Notes: generated by a model not told the origin, from the letters alone. 7,174 bases of DNA from Methylacidiphilum sp. (GCA_020718125.1 DYDC01000138.1:1-7174), one strand, 5' to 3'. Shown: positions 1 through 7,007, counted from the first letter of the stretch. Program-made: numbers and translations.

Positions 1-101
1 CGGCTCTTTGTCTAGCTCCAAATGCAGTTCCTTCCGCTCACGTCTCTTGCAACTTAGAAAGACTGAATTCTGGCGTTTGCCTCGCTGTAGCAGTTTCCCA
101 C

Positions 102-130
102 TTGCCATGCCCGGCGTAAGCGTTTAGAGT
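102..130 (+). promoter_or_regulatory. Candidate sigma70-type promoter for galU
   Basis: TTGCCA at 102-107 matches five of six bases of the -35 consensus. TAGAGT at 125-130 matches four of six bases of the -10 consensus, and the spacer is exactly 17 nt. A start of transcription about 7 nt further on would fall at or just before the ATG at 139, so the mRNA would be leaderless or nearly so. That agrees with the lack of any Shine-Dalgarno sequence before galU. The rest of 1-101 is AT-richer than the genes, and I see no other gene, hairpin or operator in it. This is one pattern match in a short stretch, so it is weak evidence. Confidence 0.25.
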
Positions 131-138
131 GCGCGCCC

Positions 139-1006
139 ATGTCACTCGTCAGAAAAGCTGTCATTCCTGCCGCCGGGTTCGGCACGCGATTCCTGCCGGC
201 CACCAAGTCGCAGCCAAAGGAGATGCTGCCGATCGTGGACCGGCCCACGATTCAGTTTGTGGTCGAGGAGGCCATCGCCAGCGGGCTGCACGACATCTTG
301 ATCATCACCAGCTCGGAGAAGCGCAGCATCGAGGATCATTTCGACAAGGACGCCGAGCTGGAGCGGCGTCTGGCGAAGGACGGCAAGGACGCGGAATTGA
401 GCACCCTGCGCCGGCTTTCCGACCTGGCGAACATCCATTATATCCGCCAGAAGGAGCCGCTGGGGCTGGGCGACGCGCTGCGCTATGCTCATCAGCACGT
501 CGAGGACGAGCCGTTCGCGCTGCTGCTGGGCGACACCATTGTGCGGTCGCAGGAGCCGTGCACGCAACAGTTGATGCGCGTCTTCGACTTCCAAGGCCGC
601 TCGATCATCGGGCTGGAAAAAGTGCCCCACGACAAGGTGGAACGCTACGGCATTATTGCGGGCAAGCCGATCAACGGGCGGCTCTATTTGCTGGAGGACT
701 TGATTGAGAAACCCACCCCCGCCAAGGCGCCGAGCGACCTAGCCATCGGGGGCCGTTACATCCTGACGCCGCGGATTTTCGAGTGCATCGAGAAGACGCC
801 GGCGGGCAAGAACGGGGAGATTCAGCTCACCGACGCCATCCGGCTGATGAAGAACAAGGAGCCGGTTTGTGGCTACCACTTCGAGTGGCGTGCGGCACGA
901 CATCGGCAACCGGCTGGATTACGTCCGGACGTTCATCGAGTTCGCCCTCGCGCGCGAGGACATCGGGCCGGCCGTGCGGGAGTTCCTCAAGACGATGCTG
1001 AAGTAA
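139..1006 (+). CDS. galU: UTP-glucose-1-phosphate uridylyltransferase, interrupted by a frameshift at 886
   Basis: Cytoplasmic enzyme making UDP-glucose from UTP and glucose 1-phosphate, the usual sugar donor for surface glycans. Residues 1-31 carry the nucleotidyltransferase signature: GFGTRFLPATK at 13-23, then PKEMLPIVD with the lysine at 27. Later come LLGDTIV, RYGIIAGK, a conserved EKP, and GKNGEIQLTDAI near the end of the core. The first frame reads to GYHFE (ending at 885). A single extra T at 886 then shifts it, and the expected C-terminus (GVRHDIGNRLDYV... ending in KTMLK) continues from 887 to the TAA at 1004-1006. Removing the T gives 288 residues, a normal length for this family. 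As it stands, the first frame runs without a stop into the next glycosyltransferase (139-2031), giving a false 630-residue fusion. The C-terminus is intact in the other frame, so the lesion is very recent or a sequencing error. There is no Shine-Dalgarno site; the ATG at 139 fits the family start. Confidence 0.9.
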
Positions 1007-1008
1007 GT

Positions 1009-1029
1009 CGTGATCCGTCACTCGTGATC
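1009..1029 (+). repeat. Degenerate heptamer repeats, inverted relative to the next block
   Basis: Three adjacent 7-nt units start three bases after the galU stop codon: CGTGATC, CGTCACT, CGTGATC. They resemble the reverse complement of the GAATCAC-type units at 1075-1102 (CGTGATT in this phase). The galU-GT2 spacer therefore holds two facing blocks of the same degenerate heptamer. The units are short and imperfect, so this reading is tentative. Confidence 0.4.
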
Positions 1030-1053
1030 GCGGAATATAGGCAACCGGACATC

Positions 1054-2031
1054 ATGCAAGCTGGAGTGGACCACGAATCAGGAATCAGGAGTCAGGAATC
1101 ACGCCTTCCATCGGTTTGCGTCATCATCCTCAACTACAACGGCCGAAAGCTGCTGGGCCGGTTCCTGCCGCTGATTGCCCGAACCGATTATCAGCCGCTG
1201 GAGTTGGTCGTGGTGGACAACGCCTCGACGGACGATTCCTGCGGCTGGCTGCGCGCGCGCTGGCCGCAGGTGACGTTGCTGCAACAGGACCGCAACCTGG
1301 CCTACGCTGGCGGCAACAATGCCGGTATCCGCTACGCGCTGGAGAAGGGCCATCGCTACGTCGTCATCGCCAACAATGACATCGAACCGCATCCGAGTTG
1401 GGTTCGCCGGGCGGTGGAGGTTGCCACCGCGCATCCGGAGCACGGCTTTATTGGGTTCCAACTGTTCAACAAAGAGGAAACCTATCCGGCATTCCAAGCG
1501 GCCTGCCGCCAACTGCCGCCGCCCCAGTGGAAGCCGACGAACCATGTGCCCGGCTGCTCCCTGTTCTGCGATGTGGAGGTGTTCCGCTCCATCGGTCTGT
1601 TCGACGAGGACTACAGGTTTTATGCCGAGGAGAACGACTTGGAGACGCGAGCGCTTGCAGCCGGCTGGCAGATGGCGGAGTTGAACGTGCCGGTCTGGCA
1701 CATGGGCGAAGCCTCGACGCGCAAGATGGGCTTGAAACGGGCCTACCTTCAGATGCGGAACGTGATCCGGCTCAGCTTCAAGCTCGACGGCTTTCTGGCC
1801 GGCCTGCGAATCACCAAGACGGTCTTCAACCGCGCGTGCAATCCATGGCTGAAGCTTGATTTCGATACCGACTATACGTTCTGGCGTTACCGGCCTTCCA
1901 CGCTGCCCGTGAATACATTGCTGGCCGCAGCAGCCATCGGGTGGAACGTGGCGCATCTGCCGTGGACTCTCCATCGAGGCCGGCTGGACAAACAGTTGAT
2001 CGCCCGCTGCCGGGCCTTGAGGGGCTTCTGA
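1054..2031 (+). CDS. Family 2 glycosyltransferase (rhamnosyltransferase-like, GT-A fold)
   Basis: Inverting sugar transferase of the GT2 family, acting at the cytoplasmic face on a lipid-linked or growing glycan. With ATG 1054 it has 325 residues. Motifs in order: VIILNYNGRK near 22-31; VVDNASTDDS at 53-62, which binds the nucleotide; AYAGGNNAG; VIANND with N107-N108-D109 standing at the metal-binding DxD position; PGCSLF at 166-171; GLFDEDYRFYAEENDLETR ending at 199, where the acidic EEND group supplies the likely catalytic base. This arrangement is typical of WbbL-like rhamnosyl and related transferases, but the donor and acceptor cannot be told from the sequence. The stretch near 293-311 is hydrophobic and may touch the membrane. 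The start is uncertain: the N-terminal 20 residues or so come from heptamer repeats, and no other ATG precedes the domain in frame; GTG at 1024 is the alternative. The next gene begins 2 nt after the stop, so the pair is almost certainly translationally coupled. Confidence 0.9.
   Translation: MQAGVDHESGIRSQESRLPSVCVIILNYNGRKLLGRFLPLIARTDYQPLELVVVDNASTDDSCGWLRARWPQVTLLQQDRNLAYAGGNNAGIRYALEKGHRYVVIANNDIEPHPSWVRRAVEVATAHPEHGFIGFQLFNKEETYPAFQAACRQLPPPQWKPTNHVPGCSLFCDVEVFRSIGLFDEDYRFYAEENDLETRALAAGWQMAELNVPVWHMGEASTRKMGLKRAYLQMRNVIRLSFKLDGFLAGLRITKTVFNRACNPWLKLDFDTDYTFWRYRPSTLPVNTLLAAAAIGWNVAHLPWTLHRGRLDKQLIARCRALRGF
1075..1102 (+). repeat. Tandem heptamer repeat, four units (GAATCAG type)
   Basis: Four contiguous 7-nt units: GAATCAG, GAATCAG, GAGTCAG, GAATCAC. 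Two are identical and the others differ by one base each. The block lies inside the reading frame of the GT2 gene between its only nearby ATG (1054) and the first conserved residues, and encodes about ESGIRSQESR. Because 7 is not a multiple of 3, gain or loss of one unit would change the frame of the downstream enzyme. Short heptamer tandem repeats are known in intergenic DNA of some bacteria, for example cyanobacterial STRR sequences; whether this is a genome-wide family here cannot be seen from one window. Confidence 0.8.
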
Positions 2032-2033
2032 CC

Positions 2034-3968
2034 ATGTGCGGCATTGCAGGCATTCTGGGATTGGCGGATCGAGAGAGAGCGCAACAGATGGCGGCGGTGC
2101 TCGCCCATCGCGGCCCCGATGACGCCGGCATCGAGCTTTTTCCCGCTCGACCGGGCGGGAACGGCCATCCGGAGCATCCGGCTCTGTCGCTGGCATTTCG
2201 GAGGTTGAGCATCCTTGATGTGTCGGAGCGCGGCCATCAGCCGATGTTCAACGAGGACCGATCCGTCTGCATCGTGTTCAACGGCGAGATCTACAACTAC
2301 CGCGAACTGCGCGAGGAACTGCGGGGGCGGCACGAGTTCAAGAGCGACACCGATACGGAGGCGATCATCCATGCCTATGAAGAATGGGGCCTGTATTGTC
2401 TGGAGCGGCTGCGAGGGATGTTTGCGTTCGCGCTCTGGGACGCACGCCGCGGCCGGCTCTGGCTCGCGCGGGATCGGCTGGGAATCAAGCCTCTCTATTG
2501 GAGCTGGCAGGACGGCCGGCTGGTGTTCGCCTCGGAACTGAAAGGTGTCCTGGCCAGCGGCCTGATTGAGCGGAAGCTGGACCTCACCGCGTTGAACTCC
2601 TGTCTCTCTTTCGGTCATGTGCCGCCGCCCATGACGCTGATCCGAGGCGTCCATCGTTTGCGGCCGGCCGAGATGATGACCGTGGACCCAGGCGGCGAAC
2701 CGCGCTTGGAGACTTACTGGCGGATTCCGCGCGACACGATCACGCTCGGCAAGGGCGACCCCGAACGGGAGCGTGAAGAAGCGCGCCAGCAGGTGCGCGC
2801 GTTGCTGGAAGAGTCCATCCGTCTGCACATGATCAGCGACGTGCCCCTGGGCGCGTTCCTAAGCGGTGGACTGGACTCGACTGTCATCGTTGGACTGATG
2901 AGCCGCCTCGTGGAACGACCCATCCGCACCTTCTGCATCAGCTACGGGGATGCGCACTCCTCGATCAACGAAGCCCCCTACGCCCACCTCGCAGCGGACC
3001 ATTTCGGCTGCGACCACACCTATGCGTTGATTCGCGGTGCGGACGTGGCGCAGGACTTCGACCGGTTCATTTGGCATTTGGACATGCCGAGCGTGGATGG
3101 GCTGAACAGCTACCTCGTCAGCAAAGTGGCTCGACAAAGCGTCACGGTTGCCCTCTCCGGCGTGGGTGGAGACGAGTTGTTCGTAGGCTATCCGCACGTC
3201 TTGAACATCGCGCGGGCGGCGGCGTTGAGCGCGCGCTTCCCTTTGCTGAGCCACCTGCCGCACCTGCGGCTGGGCCCGCTGCGCCGGCAATGGCCGTGGC
3301 TGGACACCTTGAACATGGCGGGGCTGCCCCTGCCCCAGCAATACGAACGCGCCCGCCAACTCTTCCCGCCCGACCTGCGGCGCGCCCTGTTGGCGGCTGA
3401 CGCGCACCGCGCGCCGGGGCAGCCGGCGACCCCGCCAGAACCGTTCATGGACATCGAGGAACTCGAGCGGTCTCCGGGCAAGACCCCCGTGGACGCGTTG
3501 GTGAACCAAGTCTCGCGGATTGAACTGCGCCATTACATGGCACCGGTGCTACTGCGCGACATTGATGCCGTCAGCATGGCCCACTCGCTGGAAGTCCGGC
3601 CGCCGTTTCTCGATCACAAACTGGTTGAGTTCGTTTGCCGTCTGCCGGCCCACCTGAAAATCGGCGGGCCGATTGCCAAACCCCTGCTCGCAGGCGCCGT
3701 CACCGACCTGGCGCCGCCCGCCATTCTGCACCGCAAGAAGGCGTTCTTCCACCTGCCCATGGGCGCATGGATGCAGCATGAACTTCGGGATCGCATTGAG
3801 GACGCCACGACCCCAGAGGCCACGCGCCGCCGCGGCCTGTTTGCGCCTGAAGCGGTCGCGCGCGTCCGCAGCGAGTTCGTCCAAAACCCGTCGCGCGCCT
3901 GGCCCGGCCTCTGGATGCTTGCCGTGATTGAGTGGTGGATGCGAAAGTATGTGGACCAGGCAGCGTGA
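2034..3968 (+). CDS. asnB: Asparagine synthase-like glutamine amidotransferase
   Basis: Class II (Ntn-type) glutamine amidotransferase joined to an ATP-dependent synthetase, 644 residues. Cys2 follows the initiator Met (MCGIAGILG) and becomes the N-terminal nucleophile that releases ammonia from glutamine. HRGPDDAG (25-32), RRLSILD, NGEIYNYRELR, DTEAI and RGMFAFALWD complete the glutaminase domain. The synthetase domain has the PP-loop SGGLDS at 277-282 and SGVGGDELFVGY from 375, with SLEVRPPFLDH and a KKAFFHLP segment near the C-terminus. All catalytic motifs look intact. The length is typical of the long AsnB-like proteins often found in polysaccharide clusters. Placed between two glycosyltransferases it may amidate a sugar acid or another glycan substituent rather than make free asparagine; that is inference from context. 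The ATG at 2034 is fixed by the need for Cys2, and a purine-rich GAGGGG at 2019-2024 sits 9 nt upstream. The gene symbol marks the family, not a proven function. Confidence 0.93.
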   Translation: MCGIAGILGLADRERAQQMAAVLAHRGPDDAGIELFPARPGGNGHPEHPALSLAFRRLSILDVSERGHQPMFNEDRSVCIVFNGEIYNYRELREELRGRHEFKSDTDTEAIIHAYEEWGLYCLERLRGMFAFALWDARRGRLWLARDRLGIKPLYWSWQDGRLVFASELKGVLASGLIERKLDLTALNSCLSFGHVPPPMTLIRGVHRLRPAEMMTVDPGGEPRLETYWRIPRDTITLGKGDPEREREEARQQVRALLEESIRLHMISDVPLGAFLSGGLDSTVIVGLMSRLVERPIRTFCISYGDAHSSINEAPYAHLAADHFGCDHTYALIRGADVAQDFDRFIWHLDMPSVDGLNSYLVSKVARQSVTVALSGVGGDELFVGYPHVLNIARAAALSARFPLLSHLPHLRLGPLRRQWPWLDTLNMAGLPLPQQYERARQLFPPDLRRALLAADAHRAPGQPATPPEPFMDIEELERSPGKTPVDALVNQVSRIELRHYMAPVLLRDIDAVSMAHSLEVRPPFLDHKLVEFVCRLPAHLKIGGPIAKPLLAGAVTDLAPPAILHRKKAFFHLPMGAWMQHELRDRIEDATTPEATRRRGLFAPEAVARVRSEFVQNPSRAWPGLWMLAVIEWWMRKYVDQAA

Positions 3969-3980
3969 GGCGCCCAGCAT

Positions 3981-3984
3981 GGAG
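3981..3984 (+). promoter_or_regulatory. Ribosome binding site supporting the GTG start of the GT4 gene
   Basis: GGAG lies 8 nt before the GTG at 3993 and supports that unusual start, which also gives the expected MKIAIL first strand. The GGAG is within a five-codon reading frame, ATG 3979 to TGA 3994-3996, whose stop overlaps the GTG. This could couple initiation to ribosomes that finish upstream, but so short a frame may be chance. Confidence 0.45.
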
Positions 3985-3992
3985 CATTCAAC

Positions 3993-5159
3993 GTGAAAAT
4001 CGCCATCCTTGCCCACTACCCGACCTGGGCGCTTGAAGGCCGCGAAGGCTACCGGCCCGATCCACAACGCCACCCGGCGCCGTGGGTCCGCAATCTAGCG
4101 CAAGCCGTCGCGGCGCTCGGCACGGTGGAAGTCCATGTCGTCACGCAAACCGACGAAATCCAGCGCGATATGGAGACGGTCGCTGAAGGCGTTCATCTGC
4201 ACTTCGTGGCGTGCCCGGCGCGCTGGCGGGCGACGACGTTGTTCTTCTTCGACTGCCGACGCCTGCACCAGGCGTTGGGGCGCATCCAGCCGGACATTGT
4301 TCACTCCCACGGCACCGAGGACGCCTACGCGCTGGCCGGCCTGACTTCGAGCCTGCCGTGCGTGATCACCATGCAGGGGATGCTGTTCAAGATCGCGCAA
4401 CATGTCCGGCCGCCGCTGTTCTCACGACCGCGGCTCATTCGCTTCATCGAGCGATGGTGCCTGCGCCACGCCCGGCATATCATCGCCAAGAGCGACTACG
4501 TGGTCGAATCCATGCGCGAGATCGCCACGCCGGCGACGCTCCATCGCGTGCCCAACGCGCTCAACCCGGTCTTCTTCGAAACCGCCGCCGCGCCCGAGCC
4601 GGACCGGCTCCTGTTCGTTGGCATCATCGAAACCCGGAAGGGACTGGTGCATCTGGTGGACGCCCTGGCGCGGCTGGTCAAGATGCGACCGACGGTGAAG
4701 CTCGCCATCGTAGGCGTGCCCGGCCGCGGCTCCGACGCTTACGACGCCGCCGTGCGACAGAGCGTCATCCGACAAGGGTTGGAAACCCACGTGGAGTATC
4801 TGGGTTTCCGGCGGCCTGACGCTGTGGCACGGGAGATGGCGCGAGCGAGCGTGGTGGTGGTGCCGTCGCTGGAGGAAATGTTCTGCAACGTAGCCGCCGA
4901 GGCGATGGCGGTCGGCCGGCCTGTCGTGGCGACACGGACGGGGTCGTTGCCACAATTGGTCGCTGACGGCGAGACGGGCCTCTTGGTGCCGGTCGCCAAT
5001 TCCGGCGCATTGGCTGCAGCGATTGATCGGCTGTTGTCGGACGAATCGCTGCGGGTGAAGCTTGGCGCGGCGGCCCGAGTGCGGGCGCTAGGGCGGTGGG
5101 AACCGCGGCTCGTGGCCCGCCAGACGATGGCTGTTTATGAGACGGTGCTCAAGCTATGA
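3993..5159 (+). CDS. Family 4 glycosyltransferase (GT-B fold)
   Basis: Retaining nucleotide-sugar transferase of 388 residues, cytoplasmic and probably membrane-peripheral, expected to extend the glycan. The N-terminal half holds the acceptor domain, with HPAPWVRNLAQ at 28-38 and PDIVHSHGTEDAYALAG at 100-116. The C-terminal donor domain starts after VPNALNP (187-193): FVGIIETRKG (208-217), VEYLGF (267-272), then PSLEEMFCNVAAEAMAVGRPVV (291-312). Glu295 and Glu303 form the E-x7-E pair of GT4 enzymes. Length and motif order are normal. The EMFCN group, where EGFG is commoner, is a small departure. The start is GTG with a GGAG at good distance. The stop overlaps the next start as ATGA (5156-5159), so the two are translationally coupled. 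Three sampled 60-base lines are about 68-70% GC, far above the following gene. Donor and acceptor sugars are not predictable. Confidence 0.92.
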   Translation: MKIAILAHYPTWALEGREGYRPDPQRHPAPWVRNLAQAVAALGTVEVHVVTQTDEIQRDMETVAEGVHLHFVACPARWRATTLFFFDCRRLHQALGRIQPDIVHSHGTEDAYALAGLTSSLPCVITMQGMLFKIAQHVRPPLFSRPRLIRFIERWCLRHARHIIAKSDYVVESMREIATPATLHRVPNALNPVFFETAAAPEPDRLLFVGIIETRKGLVHLVDALARLVKMRPTVKLAIVGVPGRGSDAYDAAVRQSVIRQGLETHVEYLGFRRPDAVAREMARASVVVVPSLEEMFCNVAAEAMAVGRPVVATRTGSLPQLVADGETGLLVPVANSGALAAAIDRLLSDESLRVKLGAAARVRALGRWEPRLVARQTMAVYETVLKL

Positions 5160-5839
5160 GACATTATTTGAACAAGTTGCGGCTGAATCTGGGAATCAAG
5201 CGGAGAATACTGAACCATCCCGTCACCAATCAGATCGTGGCTTCCTTCATCACTCCGCGCAGGTTGAAACTGAGGTCAGTCCCGTTGGTGTCTCTCCTCC
5301 CACCGGGCCAACAGATTCTTCTCCAAGCCCTGCCTTTCACCCCTTGGGACACACCGTTCAATGACTTGGTCCCGCTGTGTTTTCTGGCCTGCTCAGTCAG
5401 ACCGAAACGCATTTTGGAGATCGGAACCGCGTGTGGACGGGCGACTCTTTCTTTGGCCCTCAACAACCCAGCCGCAACCGTGGTCTCCTATGATATCAAC
5501 CCTTCCGCAGGGGCCTATATCAAAGGCCACCCTCTCGCTTCCCGAATCGAACTCCGGTTGATGGACGTTCATCAGGATGTCGGCAAACTCCGGAGTGAGC
5601 CGCCGTTTGATTTCATTTTCATTGACGGCGATCACGCGGAGCAAGCTGTCCGGCGCGATTCAGAGCTGGCTTTCAGCGTCTTGGCCCCCCAGGGAATGAT
5701 CTGTTGGCATGATTACGCCAACTGCAACTGGCTCCTGGGGCTTTACGCAGTCCCGGAGGTGCTAGCCGATCTAGCCAAAACTCGCGATATTGTCTCCATT
5801 GAGGGAAGCACTTTGGCTGTGTTTCGAAACCAGCCATAG
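5156..5839 (+). CDS. Class I SAM-dependent methyltransferase (Methyltransf_24-like), low GC
   Basis: Methyltransferase of 227 residues with a Rossmann-type core. ILEIGTACGRATLSLA at 86-101 is motif I (SAM binding, with T-A-C-G in place of the usual G-x-G). SYDINP at 111-116 is the strand ending in the acidic residue that holds the SAM ribose. DFIFIDGDHAEQAVRRD at 152-168 and MICWHDY at 181-187 are typical of the Methyltransf_24 group, where D and H residues may bind a metal. Members near glycosyltransferases often methylate sugars or glycan ends, so O-methylation of the product is a reasonable guess, not shown. The first 80 or so residues form a basic, helix-rich N-terminal region that I do not recognise. 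The start is fixed by the ATGA overlap with the GT4 stop. Eight lines from 5161 to 5640 total 261 G or C of 480 (54%), against about 69% in sampled GT4 lines, which suggests a separate origin. Confidence 0.85.
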   Translation: MRHYLNKLRLNLGIKRRILNHPVTNQIVASFITPRRLKLRSVPLVSLLPPGQQILLQALPFTPWDTPFNDLVPLCFLACSVRPKRILEIGTACGRATLSLALNNPAATVVSYDINPSAGAYIKGHPLASRIELRLMDVHQDVGKLRSEPPFDFIFIDGDHAEQAVRRDSELAFSVLAPQGMICWHDYANCNWLLGLYAVPEVLADLAKTRDIVSIEGSTLAVFRNQP

Positions 5840-5897
5840 CTGAACAGGAGGCCCGTTTGACATCCCCGGCTACAGATCTTGGCCGGCATAAACCAGA

Positions 5898-6026
5898 GAT
5901 GCCTCATCAGAATCCCATCTGGAACTTGGAGCAGTGCGCGCGCCCAGACGCCGGGCGCAGCAATGGGACCCCAGCGTTGTGGCGCAACAGACGCTGGCGG
6001 TCTATGAGGCCGTGTTGCCAGTATGA
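5898..6026 (+). pseudogene. 3' relic of a second GT4 glycosyltransferase gene
   Basis: The frame ending with TGA at 6024-6026 encodes about 42 residues finishing WDPSVVAQQTLAVYEAVLPV. This matches the end of the intact GT4 upstream (WEPRLVARQTMAVYETVLKL): 12 of the last 20 residues are identical, and 43 of 63 nucleotides agree over the last 21 codons including the stop. Similarity extends upstream at lower quality (ELGAVRAPRRRAQQWDP against KLGAAARVRALGRWEP), back to about 5898. A stop at 5889-5891 closes the frame, and none of the rest of a GT4 (nucleotide-binding motifs, E-x7-E) is present. There is no plausible start. Like the intact gene, its stop sits in an ATGA (6023-6026). The divergence indicates a distinct paralogue whose body was lost, not a fresh duplication. 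Confidence 0.8.
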
Positions 6027-6132
6027 CTGACGATATGGCTTGCCTTGCGGCCGAAGTTCTTGGGATAGAACTAGTCCGCTTTGTGTATGTCACCTACAAC
6101 CCGCAAGAGACAGCCTATCAGAACGGACGCTT
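6027..6132 (+). other. Unexplained AT-richer stretch between the GT4 relic and the second methyltransferase
   Basis: About 106 nt with no gene I can recognise. The line 6061-6120 is about 48% GC, well below the genes around it. ATG 6023, overlapping the relic stop, opens a frame (MTDDMACLAAEVLGIELVRF...) which by 6133 runs out of phase with the methyltransferase. ATG 6040 is in phase with the methyltransferase and would add 31 residues with no family resemblance. It may be the remains of another gene end, or an untranslated leader. Confidence 0.4.
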
Positions 6133-6842
6133 ATGGTTGCCGTTGAGTCGCACTTGGATTTCTATCGTCGCTGGCATCGGCTCTCAAAGCCCTACATTCA
6201 CCGGCAGTTCCAACAATTCGCTCCCTACCTTGGCCAGCGGGTGGCCGACGTGGGTTGCGGCTTGGGCAACTTCACGCCATGGCTGCTCGACCGGGAACTC
6301 TACTTGGGGGTTGATCTCGACGAAGAACTTCTGCGGGAATTGGAAAGCACCTACCACCAATCGCCAACCGTCAAAGTCGCCCGGCTCGACCTCGCCGCTC
6401 CCGCCTTTGCCCGGACGCTGTCCCTCCACCGTATAGACTCCCTGCTGTGCGTTAACGTGCTCGAACACATCGAGAACGACCGCGTCGCGGTGGAAAACAT
6501 GGTGGCCGCCCTGCCGCCCGGCGGTCACCTTTGTCTGCTGGTGCCGGCGTTTCCGTATCTATTGGGGACGCTCGACCAACTTGACGGGCACTTCCGCCGC
6601 TACACGAAGAAGACGTTGGGGGCCTGCCGGCGGGGCTGCCGATGGAGACGCTGCGCACCTATTACTTCAACTTCATTGGAGCGCCGGGCTGGTTCCTGAA
6701 AGGCCGGGTGCTCAGGCAAGCCACGCAGACCAGTGACAACTTCGCCCTGATGAACGCCTTGCTGCCGCTGGTGCGTCTGTTGGAAAGGCTCTGCCCGCCG
6801 CCGTTTGGCCTCTCCGTCATCGGCATCTACAAACGTCGCTGA
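6133..6842 (+). CDS. Class I SAM-dependent methyltransferase, frameshifted near 6618-6622
   Basis: SAM-dependent methyltransferase of the Methyltransf_11/23-like type often found beside glycosyltransferases. From ATG 6133: HLDFYRRWHRLSKPYI (7-22), motif I VADVGCGLGNFT (37-48), GVDLDEELL (59-67; the acidic residue contacts SAM), CVNVLEHIENDRVAV (106-120), LPPGGHLCLLVPAFPYL (128-143) and DGHFRRYTKKTL (151-162). The reading frame then breaks at GGGGG (6618-6622) and would end at 6699 with unrelated residues. The expected tail, METLRTYYFNFIGAPGWFLKGR... PPPFGLSVIGIYKRR, is present in the frame one base back and stops at 6840-6842. One missing G restores about 236 residues; comparison with the usual tail spacing would also allow a loss of 7 bases. 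The SAM core lies before the break, but the tail that shapes the substrate site would be lost. ATG 6040 is an alternative start in the same frame. Substrate unknown. Confidence 0.82.
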
Positions 6843-7007
6843 ACGGCGCGCCATGCGGCGGGTCATGCCGGTGTTTGTCGCCAGCCCCGCTTTTCGCGAA
6901 GTTTTGGAAACGTCCCGGAATTGGGGGGCGGGGCATCTGGACAAAAGGGATGAGAGCAGTCAGGCTTTGGGGATCATCACAACCGAAACCCAACCACTGC
7001 TCAACCC
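6843..7007 (+). other. Intergenic region, no gene found
   Basis: 165 nt after the methyltransferase stop, with no convincing reading frame and no stem followed by a T run, so no intrinsic terminator is visible. It contains a GGCGCGCC palindrome at 6845-6852, a G-rich tract at 6923-6933, and a 7-nt inverted repeat GAGCAGT (6954-6960) / ACTGCTC (6996-7002) with a 35-nt loop just before the next ATG. If the next gene is a transposase, the end of the element should lie here, but I cannot place it without the other end. Confidence 0.4.

Noticed and set aside
2..127. C-terminal end of an upstream gene in the open frame ending at 125-127
   Set aside because: The translation is serine- and arginine-rich without any recognisable motif, and the composition is unlike the coding regions.
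139..2031. A genuine bifunctional GalU-GT2 fusion protein of 630 residues
   Set aside because: The missing GalU C-terminus and its stop are intact in the next frame at 887-1006, so the fusion is a by-product of one extra base.
1099..2828. Long minus-strand open frames (1099-2196 and 1887-2828)
   Set aside because: They lie opposite GT2 and asnB, which carry full sets of conserved motifs. Their own translations show no family motif and have the arginine- and proline-rich look of antisense frames in GC-rich DNA.
6023..6436. A separate 137-residue gene from ATG 6023
   Set aside because: Most of it is out-of-frame reading of the second methyltransferase core. Only the first 36 or so codons are free of it, and they match nothing I know.
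6923..6933. G-quadruplex or regulatory G tract
   Set aside because: Only two G runs are present, not the four needed for an intramolecular quadruplex.
6954..7002. Terminator or riboswitch from the 7-nt inverted repeat GAGCAGT/ACTGCTC
   Set aside because: The loop is 35 nt, the stem is only 7 bp and no T run follows, so it may well be chance.
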